From assembly GCF_030694085.1 (NCBI RefSeq), contig NZ_JAUXZE010000093.1, forward strand, positions 239,157-303,156: a stretch of DNA of 64,000 nucleotides, in the 5' to 3' direction. The DNA is from Tabrizicola sp. GTDB lineage: Bacteria; Pseudomonadota; Alphaproteobacteria; Rhodobacterales; Rhodobacteraceae. A program made the translations under genes and the position numbers. Each line of letters opens with the position of its first letter. Position 1 is the first letter of the stretch. Below, one piece after another: positions 24,637-32,695 of this stretch. The notes beneath the pieces were generated by a model that saw nothing but the letters and a program-made list of their open reading frames with translations, made no database searches and was not told where the DNA came from.

Positions 24637-25808
24637 CGCGACCGGACCAGCCGAGACAGCGCCAGAACCAGCACGCCGCACAAGGCGATCGCGCCCAGCA
24701 TCGGCACGGCGGTTCCGTCGAAGAACGGTCCCACCGCGACGATCATCAGCCCGCCCGCCAGCATCTGCAGCGTGCCGCCCAAGGACGAGGCAAGCCCCGC
24801 GATATCGCCATGCTCGTCCAGCGCCATCACCATTGCCGTCGGGATGATCAGCCCCAGGCAGGCATTGGCCAGAAAGAGTCCGACCATGCAAAGCCACAGG
24901 CTGACGAACCCCGCCAGCGCCAGCGCGAACAGCACCACCGTAAAAACCGCGAACCCTGCCGAGGCCCAGGCCATTACCTTCGGCGCGCCATGCCGCAATC
25001 CCAAAGGCCCGGCTACCTGCGAGGCACCAAAGAAGCCGATCGCATTGACCGCGAAGGCCAGCGAGAAGCCCGTGGGCGACAGCCCGAAAGTCCCGGTGTA
25101 GACGAAGCTTGCGCTGGCGATGAAGACGAAGAAGCTTGCCATGCCAAACCCGCCCAGGAACGTCAGTCCCATGAACAGGGGATCGGTGAACAACACGCCC
25201 GCCCCCCGCCGCATCGCGGCCAGGTTGAAGGGTTGCCGGTCCGCCTCGTGCAATGTCTCCGGCTGGAACAAGGCCAGGATCGTCAGGCTTGCGACCGCCG
25301 CCACAACCAGCGCGCCGAAGATCCAGCGCCAGTCGGCGACCGCCATCAGCCCCGATCCCGCCAGGGGTGCGAGCATCGGGGATACCGAGATCACCATCAT
25401 CACCGCCGCCATCAGCCGCGTCGCCGCATGCCCGGTATAAAGGTCGCGGATGATCGCGCGGGGCACCACCATCAGCGCGGCCCCACCCAGTCCCTGAATG
25501 GCCCGGCCCACCAGCAACCACTCCACCGTCGGCGCAAAGGTGCAGACCAGCGAGCCAAGGATGAAAACCACAATCCCGGCATAAAGCGGCGGCTTGCGGC
25601 CCGAACGGTCGGCCCAGGGCCCGTAGATCAGTTGCGCAAGGCCGAAGGCGATGAAATAGGCCACGATGGTGCCCTGCATCCCCTGTACCGTCGTGCCAAG
25701 GGCCGCCCCGATCTCGGGCATCGCGGGCAGGTACATGTCGATGGCGAAAGGCCCGATCGACGACAATAACCCCAGCACCAGCGCCGGGCGAAGAATTCGG
25801 TCAGACAT
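24615..25808 (-). CDS. Bcr/CflA-type multidrug efflux MFS transporter
   Basis: The ATG at 25808 gives MSDRILRPALVLGLLSSIGPFAIDMYLPAMPEIGAALGT, the typical start of Bcr/CflA drug:H+ antiporters. The 397-residue protein has 12 predicted membrane segments, the motif A loop LIYGPWADRSGRKPPL and a PRAIIRDLYTG segment. Upstream codons in the same frame are a Gly/Lys/Ala repeat from a nucleotide tandem repeat and are not coding. Its 3' end overlaps dusA by 22 bases on the opposite strand. The substrate is unknown. Confidence 0.9.
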   Translation of the reverse strand: MSDRILRPALVLGLLSSIGPFAIDMYLPAMPEIGAALGTTVQGMQGTIVAYFIAFGLAQLIYGPWADRSGRKPPLYAGIVVFILGSLVCTFAPTVEWLLVGRAIQGLGGAALMVVPRAIIRDLYTGHAATRLMAAVMMVISVSPMLAPLAGSGLMAVADWRWIFGALVVAAVASLTILALFQPETLHEADRQPFNLAAMRRGAGVLFTDPLFMGLTFLGGFGMASFFVFIASASFVYTGTFGLSPTGFSLAFAVNAIGFFGASQVAGPLGLRHGAPKVMAWASAGFAVFTVVLFALALAGFVSLWLCMVGLFLANACLGLIIPTAMVMALDEHGDIAGLASSLGGTLQMLAGGLMIVAVGPFFDGTAVPMLGAIALCGVLVLALSRLVRSRQAAALA

Positions 25809-25910
25809 TTGGAAACCTGTGAAACGCGTTTTTCGGCGGATGGGCCGGTCGACCTCGACTCGCCTGTGGGACCGGCTACATACCATTCGGTATCCATGTT
25901 GGCCATCCCC

Positions 25911-25941
25911 TTTCGCCCCCCCTTTCGCCCCCCCTTTCGCC
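25911..25941. repeat. 12-bp tandem repeat (TTTCG plus C7)
   Basis: Two full and one partial copies of TTTCGCCCCCCC stand in a row in the divergent gap between the exporter and the TauE-like gene. The C-runs make this prone to slippage. It may sit in the leader or promoter of either gene. Confidence 0.8.
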
Positions 25942-25997
25942 ACTGGCCACGCGCTGTGCTCCGGGCTATGTCCAAGGGCCAAGACCGAAGGTGACCC

Positions 25998-26816
25998 ATG
26001 CCCGAACTTGCCGACCTTCTTCCCATGCTCGCAGTCCTTCTGGTGATCGGAGCCTTCGCAGGCGTGGTCGGCGGCCTACTTGGGGTTGGCGGCGGGATCG
26101 TCCTTGTCCCGGCTTTCTTCTATGCCTTCGGCCACCTGGGCTATGGCGGCGACCAGCTCATGCAGGTCTGCGTCGCGACCTCGATGGCGACCATCGTCAT
26201 CACCTCGCTGCGGTCGGTGTCCTCGCACAACAAGAAGGGCGCGGTCGATTGGGAGGTGCTGAAGACCTGGGGCCCGGGTCTGGTGATCGCCGCCGCCATC
26301 GGGACGTTCGTGGCCGGCAAGGTCTCATCGATGACGCTGCAGGCGGTTTTCGGGGCGCTCGCGGGTCTGGCCGGCCTCTGGATGGCTTTCGGCCGTGACA
26401 ACTGGCGGCTGGGCACCCAGATGCCCGGCCAGCCGGTCCGCAGCCTCTTGGCGGGGGCCGTCGGTTTCTTTTCCGCCATGATGGGCATCGGCGGCGGCAC
26501 CTTCGGCGTACCCCTGATGACACTTTACGCCATGCCGATCCACCGCGCCGTTGCCACCGCCTCGGGCTTCGGAGTCCTGATCGCCGTGCCTTCGGTCCTG
26601 GGCTTTCTGCTCCTTTCCATCGCAGACGCGCCCCCCTACACCATCGGGGCCGTGAACCTTCCCGCTTTCCTTGTGGTGATCGGCACGACGCTACTGACCA
26701 CGCCGCTGGGCGTGCGCCTTGCCCACGCGATGAACCCCAAACCCTTGAAGCGCGCCTTCGCTGTCTTCCTGACGCTTGTCGCTCTGAACATGCTGCGCAA
26801 GGTCCTGGGATGGTAG
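25998..26816 (+). CDS. TauE/SafE (TSUP) family membrane permease
   Basis: This 272-residue integral membrane protein has about eight hydrophobic segments arranged as two similar halves. The TSUP glycine motifs are GGLLGVGGGIVLVP (about 28-41) and MMGIGGGTFGVPLM (about 160-173). Members move sulfite, sulfoacetate or other small organic anions, often as exporters. The stop overlaps the next start by seven bases, which ties it to the putative dioxygenase. The substrate is unknown. Confidence 0.9.
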   Translation: MPELADLLPMLAVLLVIGAFAGVVGGLLGVGGGIVLVPAFFYAFGHLGYGGDQLMQVCVATSMATIVITSLRSVSSHNKKGAVDWEVLKTWGPGLVIAAAIGTFVAGKVSSMTLQAVFGALAGLAGLWMAFGRDNWRLGTQMPGQPVRSLLAGAVGFFSAMMGIGGGTFGVPLMTLYAMPIHRAVATASGFGVLIAVPSVLGFLLLSIADAPPYTIGAVNLPAFLVVIGTTLLTTPLGVRLAHAMNPKPLKRAFAVFLTLVALNMLRKVLGW

Positions 26817-27550
26817 GGACGGGTTGGCAGAAGATCGGTCCACACCCGGCGATCACCGCCTGGGCGGACACTGCCCGCGCAGCCGCCCTTGACACCCTCG
26901 CCACCACGACCGAACGCTGGCGCTGCGGCGGCACCTGGTTCGTCGGCGTAGATGCCCTGCCCAACACTCCTTATGGCGCGATCAACGGCACGCCCTTCCC
27001 CTGGGACGCTCTGCCGCTCACGCCCGAACCTCTGCACCAGGCCCAGCTGTCGGTCATCCGCCCCGGCTACCCGCAGCCCTCGCCCGAGGAAAGGCCCGCC
27101 GCCTTCGCCTTCCGCCGCGACCGCGATGCCGCCCATCTTGACGGCCTTCTCCCGGTCGGCCCCGACAAGCGTCGGATGGTGAAGGAACCCCACGCCTGGA
27201 TCCTGGGCCTGCCCCTGAACGACACCCGGGCCTCGCCGCTCACCGTCTGGGAGGGTAGCCACCAACTGATCCGCACCGCGCTGCTGAAGGCGCTCAAGCC
27301 CCACCCCCCGCAAACCTGGGGCGAAATCGACATCACAGAACCCTACCAACAGGCGCGCCGCGAAATCTTCGCCACCTGCCGCCGCATCGAACTTCCCGCC
27401 AGACCCGGAGAAGCCACGCTCCTCCACCGCCTCACCCTGCACGGCGTCGCTCCCTGGAAACCCCAGGACGAAGCCCCGCCCGAAGGCCGGATCATCGCGT
27501 ACCTCCGTCCGCAGCTTGTGACGGTCGAGGCCTGGCTGACCCAGCCCTGA
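26810..27550 (+). CDS. Putative phytanoyl-CoA/2OG-Fe(II) dioxygenase-like protein
   Basis: This 246-residue protein has no family I can name with certainty, but it shows the layout of the PhyH-type 2-oxoglutarate dioxygenases. These include an H-x-D pair (His109, Asp111 in AAHLDGLLP), a WEGSHQ segment near 147-152 like the PhyH PGSH motif, a distal His (LLHRLTLHGVAPW, His206 or His211) and a following Arg (GRIIAYLRP). If correct it binds Fe(II) and 2-oxoglutarate. It overlaps the TSUP permease gene by seven bases, suggesting that enzyme and transporter handle the same compound. Substrate and reaction are unknown. Confidence 0.6.
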   Translation: MVGTGWQKIGPHPAITAWADTARAAALDTLATTTERWRCGGTWFVGVDALPNTPYGAINGTPFPWDALPLTPEPLHQAQLSVIRPGYPQPSPEERPAAFAFRRDRDAAHLDGLLPVGPDKRRMVKEPHAWILGLPLNDTRASPLTVWEGSHQLIRTALLKALKPHPPQTWGEIDITEPYQQARREIFATCRRIELPARPGEATLLHRLTLHGVAPWKPQDEAPPEGRIIAYLRPQLVTVEAWLTQP

Positions 27551-27563
27551 TTTCTCCTGTCCA

Positions 27564-27596
27564 CAAATATCCTGGGGGTTTGGGGGTGAAACCCCC
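27564..27596 (+). repeat. CAAATATCC element with G-rich inverted repeat, copy 1
   Basis: CAAATATCC (27564-27572) is followed by GGGGGTTT, a 7-base spacer GGGGGTG and AAACCCCC, a perfect 8-bp inverted repeat. It stands just after the stop of the dioxygenase-like gene. The same CAAATATCC core recurs at 54726, also downstream of a plus-strand gene. Confidence 0.55.
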
Positions 27597-27668
27597 ATCT
27601 GAAGCCAAGCGGGCGCAAGTCCCGCGCAGGCGACCTGAAGACTCCGCGCCGCAAGGCGCTCCGCTCAG

Positions 27669-27899
27669 CTAGCGCTCCAGCCGGGCCATGCGCCCGCCGC
27701 GTCGCTTGGCCAGCGTCGGCGCGCGGGCAGGCAGTTCGGCCATCACCGAGGCCCGCTCCTCATGCGTCATCCGCGACCAGCCGGAAATCTCGTCGATCGA
27801 CCGAAAGCAGCCGACGCAGATCCGCGCCTCGGGGTGGACCACGCACAGCTTCACGCAAGGCGAGGCGATTTCGTCACGCTTCCAGACATCGTCCTTCAC
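27669..27899 (-). CDS. DUF1289 domain protein
   Basis: This 76-residue protein has the Cys-rich DUF1289 pattern SPCVKLCVVHPEARICVGCFRSIDEISGWSRMT (four Cys that may bind metal), followed by a basic C-terminus. The function is unknown. It overlaps the end of ruvX by four bases (27896-27899), and the order ccmI-ruvX-DUF1289 forms one minus-strand operon that I associate with Rhodobacterales. Confidence 0.9.
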   Translation of the reverse strand: MKDDVWKRDEIASPCVKLCVVHPEARICVGCFRSIDEISGWSRMTHEERASVMAELPARAPTLAKRRGGRMARLER

Positions 27900-28378
27900 G
27901 AAAGCTCACCCCGCCCCATATGCGCCATCCGGTCCAGCGCGCCTTGCAGGATATAGCCCGCTGCCACTTGGTCGATCACCTCTTTGCGACGCTTTCTTGA
28001 CGTATCCGCCTCCAGGAGTGCCCTTTCTGCCGCAACTGTCGACAGACGCTCATCCCAATAGCAGATCGGCCGTGCCGTCAGCTTCTCAAGGTTCCGCGCA
28101 AAGGCCTGCGTCGCCTGTACGCGAGGACCCACCGATCCATCCATATTCAGCGGCAATCCAAGCACGATCCCGAAGGCCCCCCGTGCCTCCAGAAGCGCCA
28201 ATAGCTTGGCGGCATCCACAGTGAACTTCTCGCGCCGGATCACCTCGATCGGCGTCGCCACCCGCCGACGCAGGTCCGACAGCGCCACGCCGATCGTCTT
28301 GTCGCCAAGGTCCAGGCCAGCAATCGCCCGGTTCGGGGGCAGGGAGGCCAGGAACGCCTCGACCGTCGCGCAGATCAC
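27896..28378 (-). CDS. ruvX: Putative pre-16S rRNA nuclease / Holliday junction resolvase
   Basis: This 160-residue YqgF/RuvX protein has an RNase H-like fold, with GLDLGDKTIGVALSD (first catalytic Asp), GIVLGLPLNMDGSVGPR, the Glu in WDERLSTVAAERAL and the final Asp in RRKEVIDQVAAGYILQ. E. coli YqgF matures 16S rRNA 5' ends. The start is GTG at 28378, which overlaps the ccmI stop (GTGA), so translation is coupled. Confidence 0.93.
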   Translation of the reverse strand: MICATVEAFLASLPPNRAIAGLDLGDKTIGVALSDLRRRVATPIEVIRREKFTVDAAKLLALLEARGAFGIVLGLPLNMDGSVGPRVQATQAFARNLEKLTARPICYWDERLSTVAAERALLEADTSRKRRKEVIDQVAAGYILQGALDRMAHMGRGELS

Positions 28379-29571
28379 GGGCTCAGCCCCGTCTCGACTG
28401 CCGCAAGCCGCAGGAACGACAACTCCGCCGGCCGTCCCTGGAATCTGTCCTTCGCCTCGTCGTAGATCTTCTGCGCTTCAGGCAACCGTTCCAGGATCGC
28501 CAGCGACCGGATCAGCCGGTTCCAGTCCTCGACATTACCGCCCTCGGTCGCCAGCCGGTCCGACAGCTGCGCCACCATGCCCTCGATCATCGCCTGGCGC
28601 TCCTCGGGCGCCATCTCCGCCGCGGCCGCCACATCACCGGCTGTCGGGCCAGAGGCGACGGAGGCCGGCAGGGCATAGCGGACTCCCGCAAGTTCCGCGA
28701 CTTGCTCGATCTTGGCCCGCACGTCCGCAACAAAGGGCGATCCCGGAGTGCCGCTCTCGGCGATGGGTCGCCAGAACTGGAAGGCCCGGTCAAAGCGCGC
28801 GCCCTGGCGGAACATCTCGCCGACCAGATAGCGCGCAATCTCGTTCGAGGCGTCGCGCTGGAGGCTGGCCCGCAAAGCGCCCTCCGCCTCCGGTGACACG
28901 TAGCCTTGCGCTTCCAGGGTCAGTGCCAAAGCCAGCATCGCGTATCCCTGGCTTGAGGCGGCCTCGCCCTGAAGGGCGATCAGGCGCTCTTGCACCCGGA
29001 CAGCTGCCTGCATCTCGCCAGCCTCGAAATGTTGCTGGAAACGGGCGCGCAGTGCTTCCGTATCGGTCGCTGCCGCAAGCTCGGCCGACAGCCGCGTATC
29101 AAGCGCCATGTCGCGTGTGCGGCCCTGGGTCGCCAGCTCGGCCTCCTGCGAGGGGCGAGCCCGGATCGCGTCATCCAGCCCGGCCAGCCGCGGTTCCAGC
29201 GCCATGTCGGGATAGCCGGGGGCACCCAGCGCCCAATAGGCCGCCATGCCCCCCGGCACGACGACGGCGATGATGACCGCGACGAGGACCGCCGTCGAAG
29301 TGCTTCCCGCCGTGACAGATCCGGTCATGCGTGCCTTGTCCGCCTCGATCACGCGCTTGCCGACTTCGGCACGCAGCCGCTCGGCTTCCGGCGCCGCGAT
29401 TGTTGCGCGCGCCAGATCGCGCTCGATCTCGGCCAGCTGGTCGCGGTAGACGGCCAAGTCGGCTTCGGCGCTGTTGTTTTGGCCAGGCACCCGGCGCAAG
29501 GCTCCGATCAGCATATAGGCGACCAAAGCCGCCAGGCCGATGGCCACTGCCCAGAACACTCCCGCTGTCAT
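28375..29571 (-). CDS. ccmI: Cytochrome c biogenesis protein CcmI
   Basis: CcmI/CycH holds apocytochrome c for heme attachment in system I maturation. The ATG at 29571 gives MTAGVFWAVAIGLAALVAYMLIGALRR (TM1). A cytoplasmic leucine-zipper-like loop follows (about 36-80, VYRDQLAEIERDLARATI), then TM2 (about 92-115) and a periplasmic TPR-type domain to residue 398. The frame extends upstream, but those codons come from a short repeated sequence (ACTCCGCCCACTTT, twice, near 29583-29610). It heads the operon with ruvX and DUF1289. Confidence 0.92.
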   Translation of the reverse strand: MTAGVFWAVAIGLAALVAYMLIGALRRVPGQNNSAEADLAVYRDQLAEIERDLARATIAAPEAERLRAEVGKRVIEADKARMTGSVTAGSTSTAVLVAVIIAVVVPGGMAAYWALGAPGYPDMALEPRLAGLDDAIRARPSQEAELATQGRTRDMALDTRLSAELAAATDTEALRARFQQHFEAGEMQAAVRVQERLIALQGEAASSQGYAMLALALTLEAQGYVSPEAEGALRASLQRDASNEIARYLVGEMFRQGARFDRAFQFWRPIAESGTPGSPFVADVRAKIEQVAELAGVRYALPASVASGPTAGDVAAAAEMAPEERQAMIEGMVAQLSDRLATEGGNVEDWNRLIRSLAILERLPEAQKIYDEAKDRFQGRPAELSFLRLAAVETGLSP

Positions 29572-29724
29572 GGTGCCCGTCACTCCGCCCACTTTCACTC
29601 CGCCCACTTTTCCCGCCCGACATAGTGTTTCCAGACTGGCCAAGAAAGGGGTATTCGGCCGCAGCGGGCGCGGCTGCGACCGACGCCCCCTGCCTGCCTG
29701 CATCGAATGTCGCATTTTTCCCGA

Positions 29725-29752
29725 TTGTGCCGCAGTGGGGTGTGGCTATAAC
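29725..29752 (+). promoter_or_regulatory. Candidate promoter of the sarcosine oxidase operon
   Basis: TTGTGC (29725-29730), a 16-bp spacer and TATAAC (29747-29752) lie 65 bp before soxB. GTGGG and CCCAC arms (29735-29739, 29752-29756) flank the -10 region and could be an operator. Confidence 0.5.
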
Positions 29753-29816
29753 CCACAACCGTTCCAAGACATCACAGCCGGACTGTCCGGCGCACTCCGT
29801 CCGACAAGAGGCCCCG

Positions 29817-31064
29817 ATGAAGCGCTATTCGGTCTTTGCCATCGCCCGCGAAGCTGCCCGCTACCATATGGGCTGGGAACGCGCTTGGGCCTCGCCCGAG
29901 CCGAAAGCGTCCTACGACGCGATCATCGTCGGGGCAGGGGGGCATGGCCTCGCGACCGCCTACTACCTGGGCAAGAACTACGGGCTCACCAATGTCGCGA
30001 TCATCGAGAAGGGCTGGCTTGGCGGCGGCAACACCGGCCGGAATACTACGATCATCCGCTCAAACTATCTCCAGGACCCGTCGGCCGCGATCTACGAAAA
30101 GGCGCGCAGCCTGTATGAGACCCTGTCGCAGGACCTGAACTACAACGTCATGTTCAGCCCCCGTGGCCTTCTGATGCTGGGCCAGACCCACCACGAGGTG
30201 CGCGGCTACCTGCGCACAGTCCACGCCAACGCCCTGCAGGGCGTGCAGACGGAATGGATTTCGCCGCAACGCGTCAAGGAACTGGTGCCGATCATCAACA
30301 TCGACGGTCCGCGCTACCCGATCCTCGGCGCGCTTTACCAGGCGCGCGGCGGCACTGCCCGCCACGACGCGGTCGCCTGGGGCTACGCCCGCGCCTGCTC
30401 GGCCATGGGCATGCACGTGATCCAGAACTGCGAAGTCAAAGGCGTCCGGTCGGAAAACGGCCAGGTCACCGGCATCGACACCACGCGCGGGTTCATCGGC
30501 TGCAAGAAGCTTGGCATGGTCGTCGCCGGACACTCCGGCCAACTGGCCGAGATGGCCGGCTTCCGCCTGCCCATTGAAGCGGTGGCACTTCAGGCGCTTG
30601 TCTCCGAACCGATAAAGCCCTGCATGGATGTGGTCGTCATGGCCAACACCGTCCACGGCTACATGTCGCAATCCGACAAAGGCGAGATGGTGATCGGCGG
30701 TGGCACCGACGGCTTCAACAACTACACCCAGCGCGGGTCCTTCCACCACATTGAGGAAACCCTCCGCGCCCTGGTCGAGACCTTCCCGATGATCTCGCGC
30801 CTCAAGATGCTGCGCCAGTGGGGCGGCATCGTCGACATGACCGGCGACCGCTCACCGCTGATCTCCAAGACGCCGCTTGGCAACTGCTTCATCAACTGCG
30901 GCTGGGGCACCGGCGGGTTCAAGGCGATCCCCGGCTCGGGCTGGGCGATGGCCGAACTGATGGCCAAGGGCGAGCCCGGGCCACTTGCGGCCGAGTTCAG
31001 CATGTGGCGCTTCAAGGAAGGCCAGTTCATCGACGAATCCGTCGCCGCCGGGGTGGCGCACTGA
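29817..31064 (+). CDS. soxB: Sarcosine oxidase subunit beta
   Basis: SoxB is the catalytic flavoprotein subunit of heterotetrameric sarcosine oxidase, which oxidises sarcosine to glycine. The 415-residue protein starts MKRYSVFAIAREAARYHMGWERAW after an AGAGG. It has the FAD-binding IIVGAGGHGLATAYYLGKNYG (about 36-56) and ARHDAVAWGYA, whose His (about 183) is a candidate for covalent flavin attachment as known in the family. The C-terminus shows INCGWGTGGFKAIPGSGWAMAEL. Unusually it is separated from soxD by about 1.3 kb holding two other genes. Confidence 0.96.
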   Translation: MKRYSVFAIAREAARYHMGWERAWASPEPKASYDAIIVGAGGHGLATAYYLGKNYGLTNVAIIEKGWLGGGNTGRNTTIIRSNYLQDPSAAIYEKARSLYETLSQDLNYNVMFSPRGLLMLGQTHHEVRGYLRTVHANALQGVQTEWISPQRVKELVPIINIDGPRYPILGALYQARGGTARHDAVAWGYARACSAMGMHVIQNCEVKGVRSENGQVTGIDTTRGFIGCKKLGMVVAGHSGQLAEMAGFRLPIEAVALQALVSEPIKPCMDVVVMANTVHGYMSQSDKGEMVIGGGTDGFNNYTQRGSFHHIEETLRALVETFPMISRLKMLRQWGGIVDMTGDRSPLISKTPLGNCFINCGWGTGGFKAIPGSGWAMAELMAKGEPGPLAAEFSMWRFKEGQFIDESVAAGVAH

Positions 31065-31072
31065 TGACCCAG

Positions 31073-31094
31073 GATCGGCGACTCCCTGCCGATC
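31073..31094 (+). terminator. Hairpin after soxB
   Basis: GATCGGC and GCCGATC flank an 8-base loop starting nine bases after the soxB stop and are followed by TTCT. It may cause partial termination or protect the soxB message, and it separates soxB from the inserted genes. Confidence 0.5.
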
Positions 31095-31167
31095 TTCTGA
31101 CCGGGCGGAACCTTGCGTCCGTCGCCCGCGTTTCCATGCCAGATCAACTGTGCATGGAGATGCTCCA

Positions 31168-31518
31168 ATGGCCGACAACGACACGACCAAAACCTACGAC
31201 ACAACCAAAACCTACGTCCGCGACACGCGCACGACCGAAGGCTCCGGCGCCAGTATGGCCCTTATCGTCGGCGGCCTTGTCGTCGCTGTGGGCTTCATCC
31301 TCTGGCTCGTCTTCGGCAACACCGGCGGCTCTGTCGTCGACAACACCCCGGCTGCCGGCACCACGAATGTCACTGTCGAACCAGCTGCGCCTGCCGACAG
31401 CACGACCAATGTCACCATCGACGCGGACGAGCCCGCTGCCGAACCGGTCGCTCCGGTCGAGCCTGCCCCTGCCGAGCCGGTCGAGACCGCTCCGGCAGCA
31501 CCTGCAACCAACCCGTAA
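31168..31518 (+). CDS. Single-pass membrane protein with Ala/Pro/Glu-rich tail, unknown
   Basis: The ATG at 31168 follows GGAGAT. The 116-residue product starts with a polar repeat (DTTKTYDTTKTYVRDTRTTEG), has one membrane segment (about 31-49, MALIVGGLVVAVGFILWLVFG), then a low-complexity Ala/Pro/Glu/Thr periplasmic tail with two TTNVT repeats. No family is recognised. It stands in the middle of the sox operon between two strong hairpins. A link to sarcosine oxidase is not supported by its sequence. Confidence 0.75.
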   Translation: MADNDTTKTYDTTKTYVRDTRTTEGSGASMALIVGGLVVAVGFILWLVFGNTGGSVVDNTPAAGTTNVTVEPAAPADSTTNVTIDADEPAAEPVAPVEPAPAEPVETAPAAPATNP

Positions 31519-31531
31519 CACGGGCCTTCGT

Positions 31532-31555
31532 GGCGCGCGCCCAGCGGCGCGCGCC
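31532..31555 (+). terminator. Very stable hairpin after the small membrane protein gene
   Basis: Two copies of the self-complementary GGCGCGCGCC (31532-31541 and 31546-31555) flank a CAGC loop, 14 bases after the stop. No U-tract follows. Each arm is itself palindromic, so alternative folds are possible. Confidence 0.5.
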
Positions 31556-31578
31556 CTGTCCTGGCCGGGGGCGCGGCC

Positions 31579-32334
31579 ATGATCCGCGACCTTGGCCCCT
31601 TCACCCCGCGCCGGGCGCACAAGCTGGACACGGCGATCCTGGCGATGCTGCTGAACGGGGTGCATGATCGACACAAGGGGCGGGTCTTCGTGCTGCACAT
31701 CGGCTGCGGCACCGGCGAGGCCGGGCTTCCCTTCCTGCAGCGGTTCCGTGATGACGGTTGGTCCGGCCTTCTGGTCGAGCCGCACCCCGCCAGTTTCGCC
31801 CGCCTGGAAGAGCTTCACTCCGCCAGCGACCGCGTGGCAGTGCTGAACCTCGGTGTGTCGGACGTCCCGGCCAACCTGCCGCTCTATTCCCTCACGCCTC
31901 AGGCTGAAGCGCGCAGTCGTCGCGGTCCACGTGGCCGGGCCTCGCTGATCCGTGACCGCATCGTGCCGTCGGACACGCCGGACGACCTTGTCGTTGCGAC
32001 TGAAGTCCCTTTCCTGCGCCTTGATGCCGTCCTGCGCGAACTGGGTGTCGCCAGCACTCAGATAGTCGCGATCAATGCCGGCGGCCATGAGGTGCAGGTC
32101 ATGCAAAGTTTCGACCTCGCGGCCCTCGGCCCGTCTTTGGTCCTGGTCCACACCACGCCGGGCACCTCGGGCGAGGACAATTGCATCGCACAACTTGCCG
32201 CCGCCAACATGGTGCCGTTCCGGGTTGCCGACTGGCTTGTTGGCGTCGCACCCGACCGCCTGTCCATCCCGCTGGAAGAGCTGCTCACCTTTTTCCGCAA
32301 GGGCCTTGGTGCCGCGCAGGACGACGAAGAATGA
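31579..32334 (+). CDS. FkbM-like SAM-dependent methyltransferase family protein
   Basis: This 251-residue protein has a SAM-binding motif I (VFVLHIGCGTGEAGLPFLQRF, about 36-56), an acidic post-motif (LLVEPHPASFARLEE) and a later segment LRLDAVLRELG...QIVAINAGGHEVQVMQSFDLAAL. The last resembles the FkbM pattern (IDVEGxExxVLxG), although the usual acidic Asp is replaced by Asn here (INAGGHE). The changed motif leaves open whether it is catalytic. It lies 26 bases upstream of soxD in the sox operon. The substrate is unknown. Confidence 0.65.
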   Translation: MIRDLGPFTPRRAHKLDTAILAMLLNGVHDRHKGRVFVLHIGCGTGEAGLPFLQRFRDDGWSGLLVEPHPASFARLEELHSASDRVAVLNLGVSDVPANLPLYSLTPQAEARSRRGPRGRASLIRDRIVPSDTPDDLVVATEVPFLRLDAVLRELGVASTQIVAINAGGHEVQVMQSFDLAALGPSLVLVHTTPGTSGEDNCIAQLAAANMVPFRVADWLVGVAPDRLSIPLEELLTFFRKGLGAAQDDEE

Positions 32335-32359
32335 CCCCCGCACAATTGGGAAGACCCTC

Positions 32360-32695
32360 ATGCTGATCCTTGAATGTCCCTACTGCGGCGTGAAGGCCGA
32401 AGAGACCGAACTTTCGCCCGGCTACGAGGCGCACCTGAAGCGCTTCGGCCCCGGCGCCTCGCCGGAAGAATTCGAAGCCTACATGTTCGCCCGCAAGAAC
32501 CCCAAGGGCGTCCATTTCGAACGCTGGCGGCACACCTACGGCTGCGGCAAATGGTTCCTTGCCGCCCGCTGCACCGCCACGCTTGAGGTGTTCGGGACCT
32601 ACCCCGCGCAGGTCTCCGAACCCCCCGCCGACATCATCGCAAAGATCCAGGCCCGCCGCCCCGGCTGGCAGCCTGATGGGAAGGTCACGAAATGA
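32360..32695 (+). CDS. soxD: Sarcosine oxidase subunit delta
   Basis: The small zinc-containing subunit of heterotetrameric sarcosine oxidase. The 111-residue protein has the metal ligands expected in the family: Cys6 and Cys9 (LECPYCG), and His58 and Cys62 (ERWRHTYGCGKWF). It starts at ATG 32360 after GGGAAGA and its stop overlaps the soxA start by four bases (ATGA). Confidence 0.95.
   Translation: MLILECPYCGVKAEETELSPGYEAHLKRFGPGASPEEFEAYMFARKNPKGVHFERWRHTYGCGKWFLAARCTATLEVFGTYPAQVSEPPADIIAKIQARRPGWQPDGKVTK

Noticed and set aside
25809..25982. N-terminal extension of the Bcr/CflA gene
   Set aside because: The extra codons include KGGAKGGAKG produced by a nucleotide tandem repeat; the family start is at 25808.
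29572..29715. N-terminal extension of ccmI
   Set aside because: The extension contains KVGGVKVGGV from a repeated ACTCCGCCCACTTT sequence and precedes the first membrane segment, unlike known CcmI.
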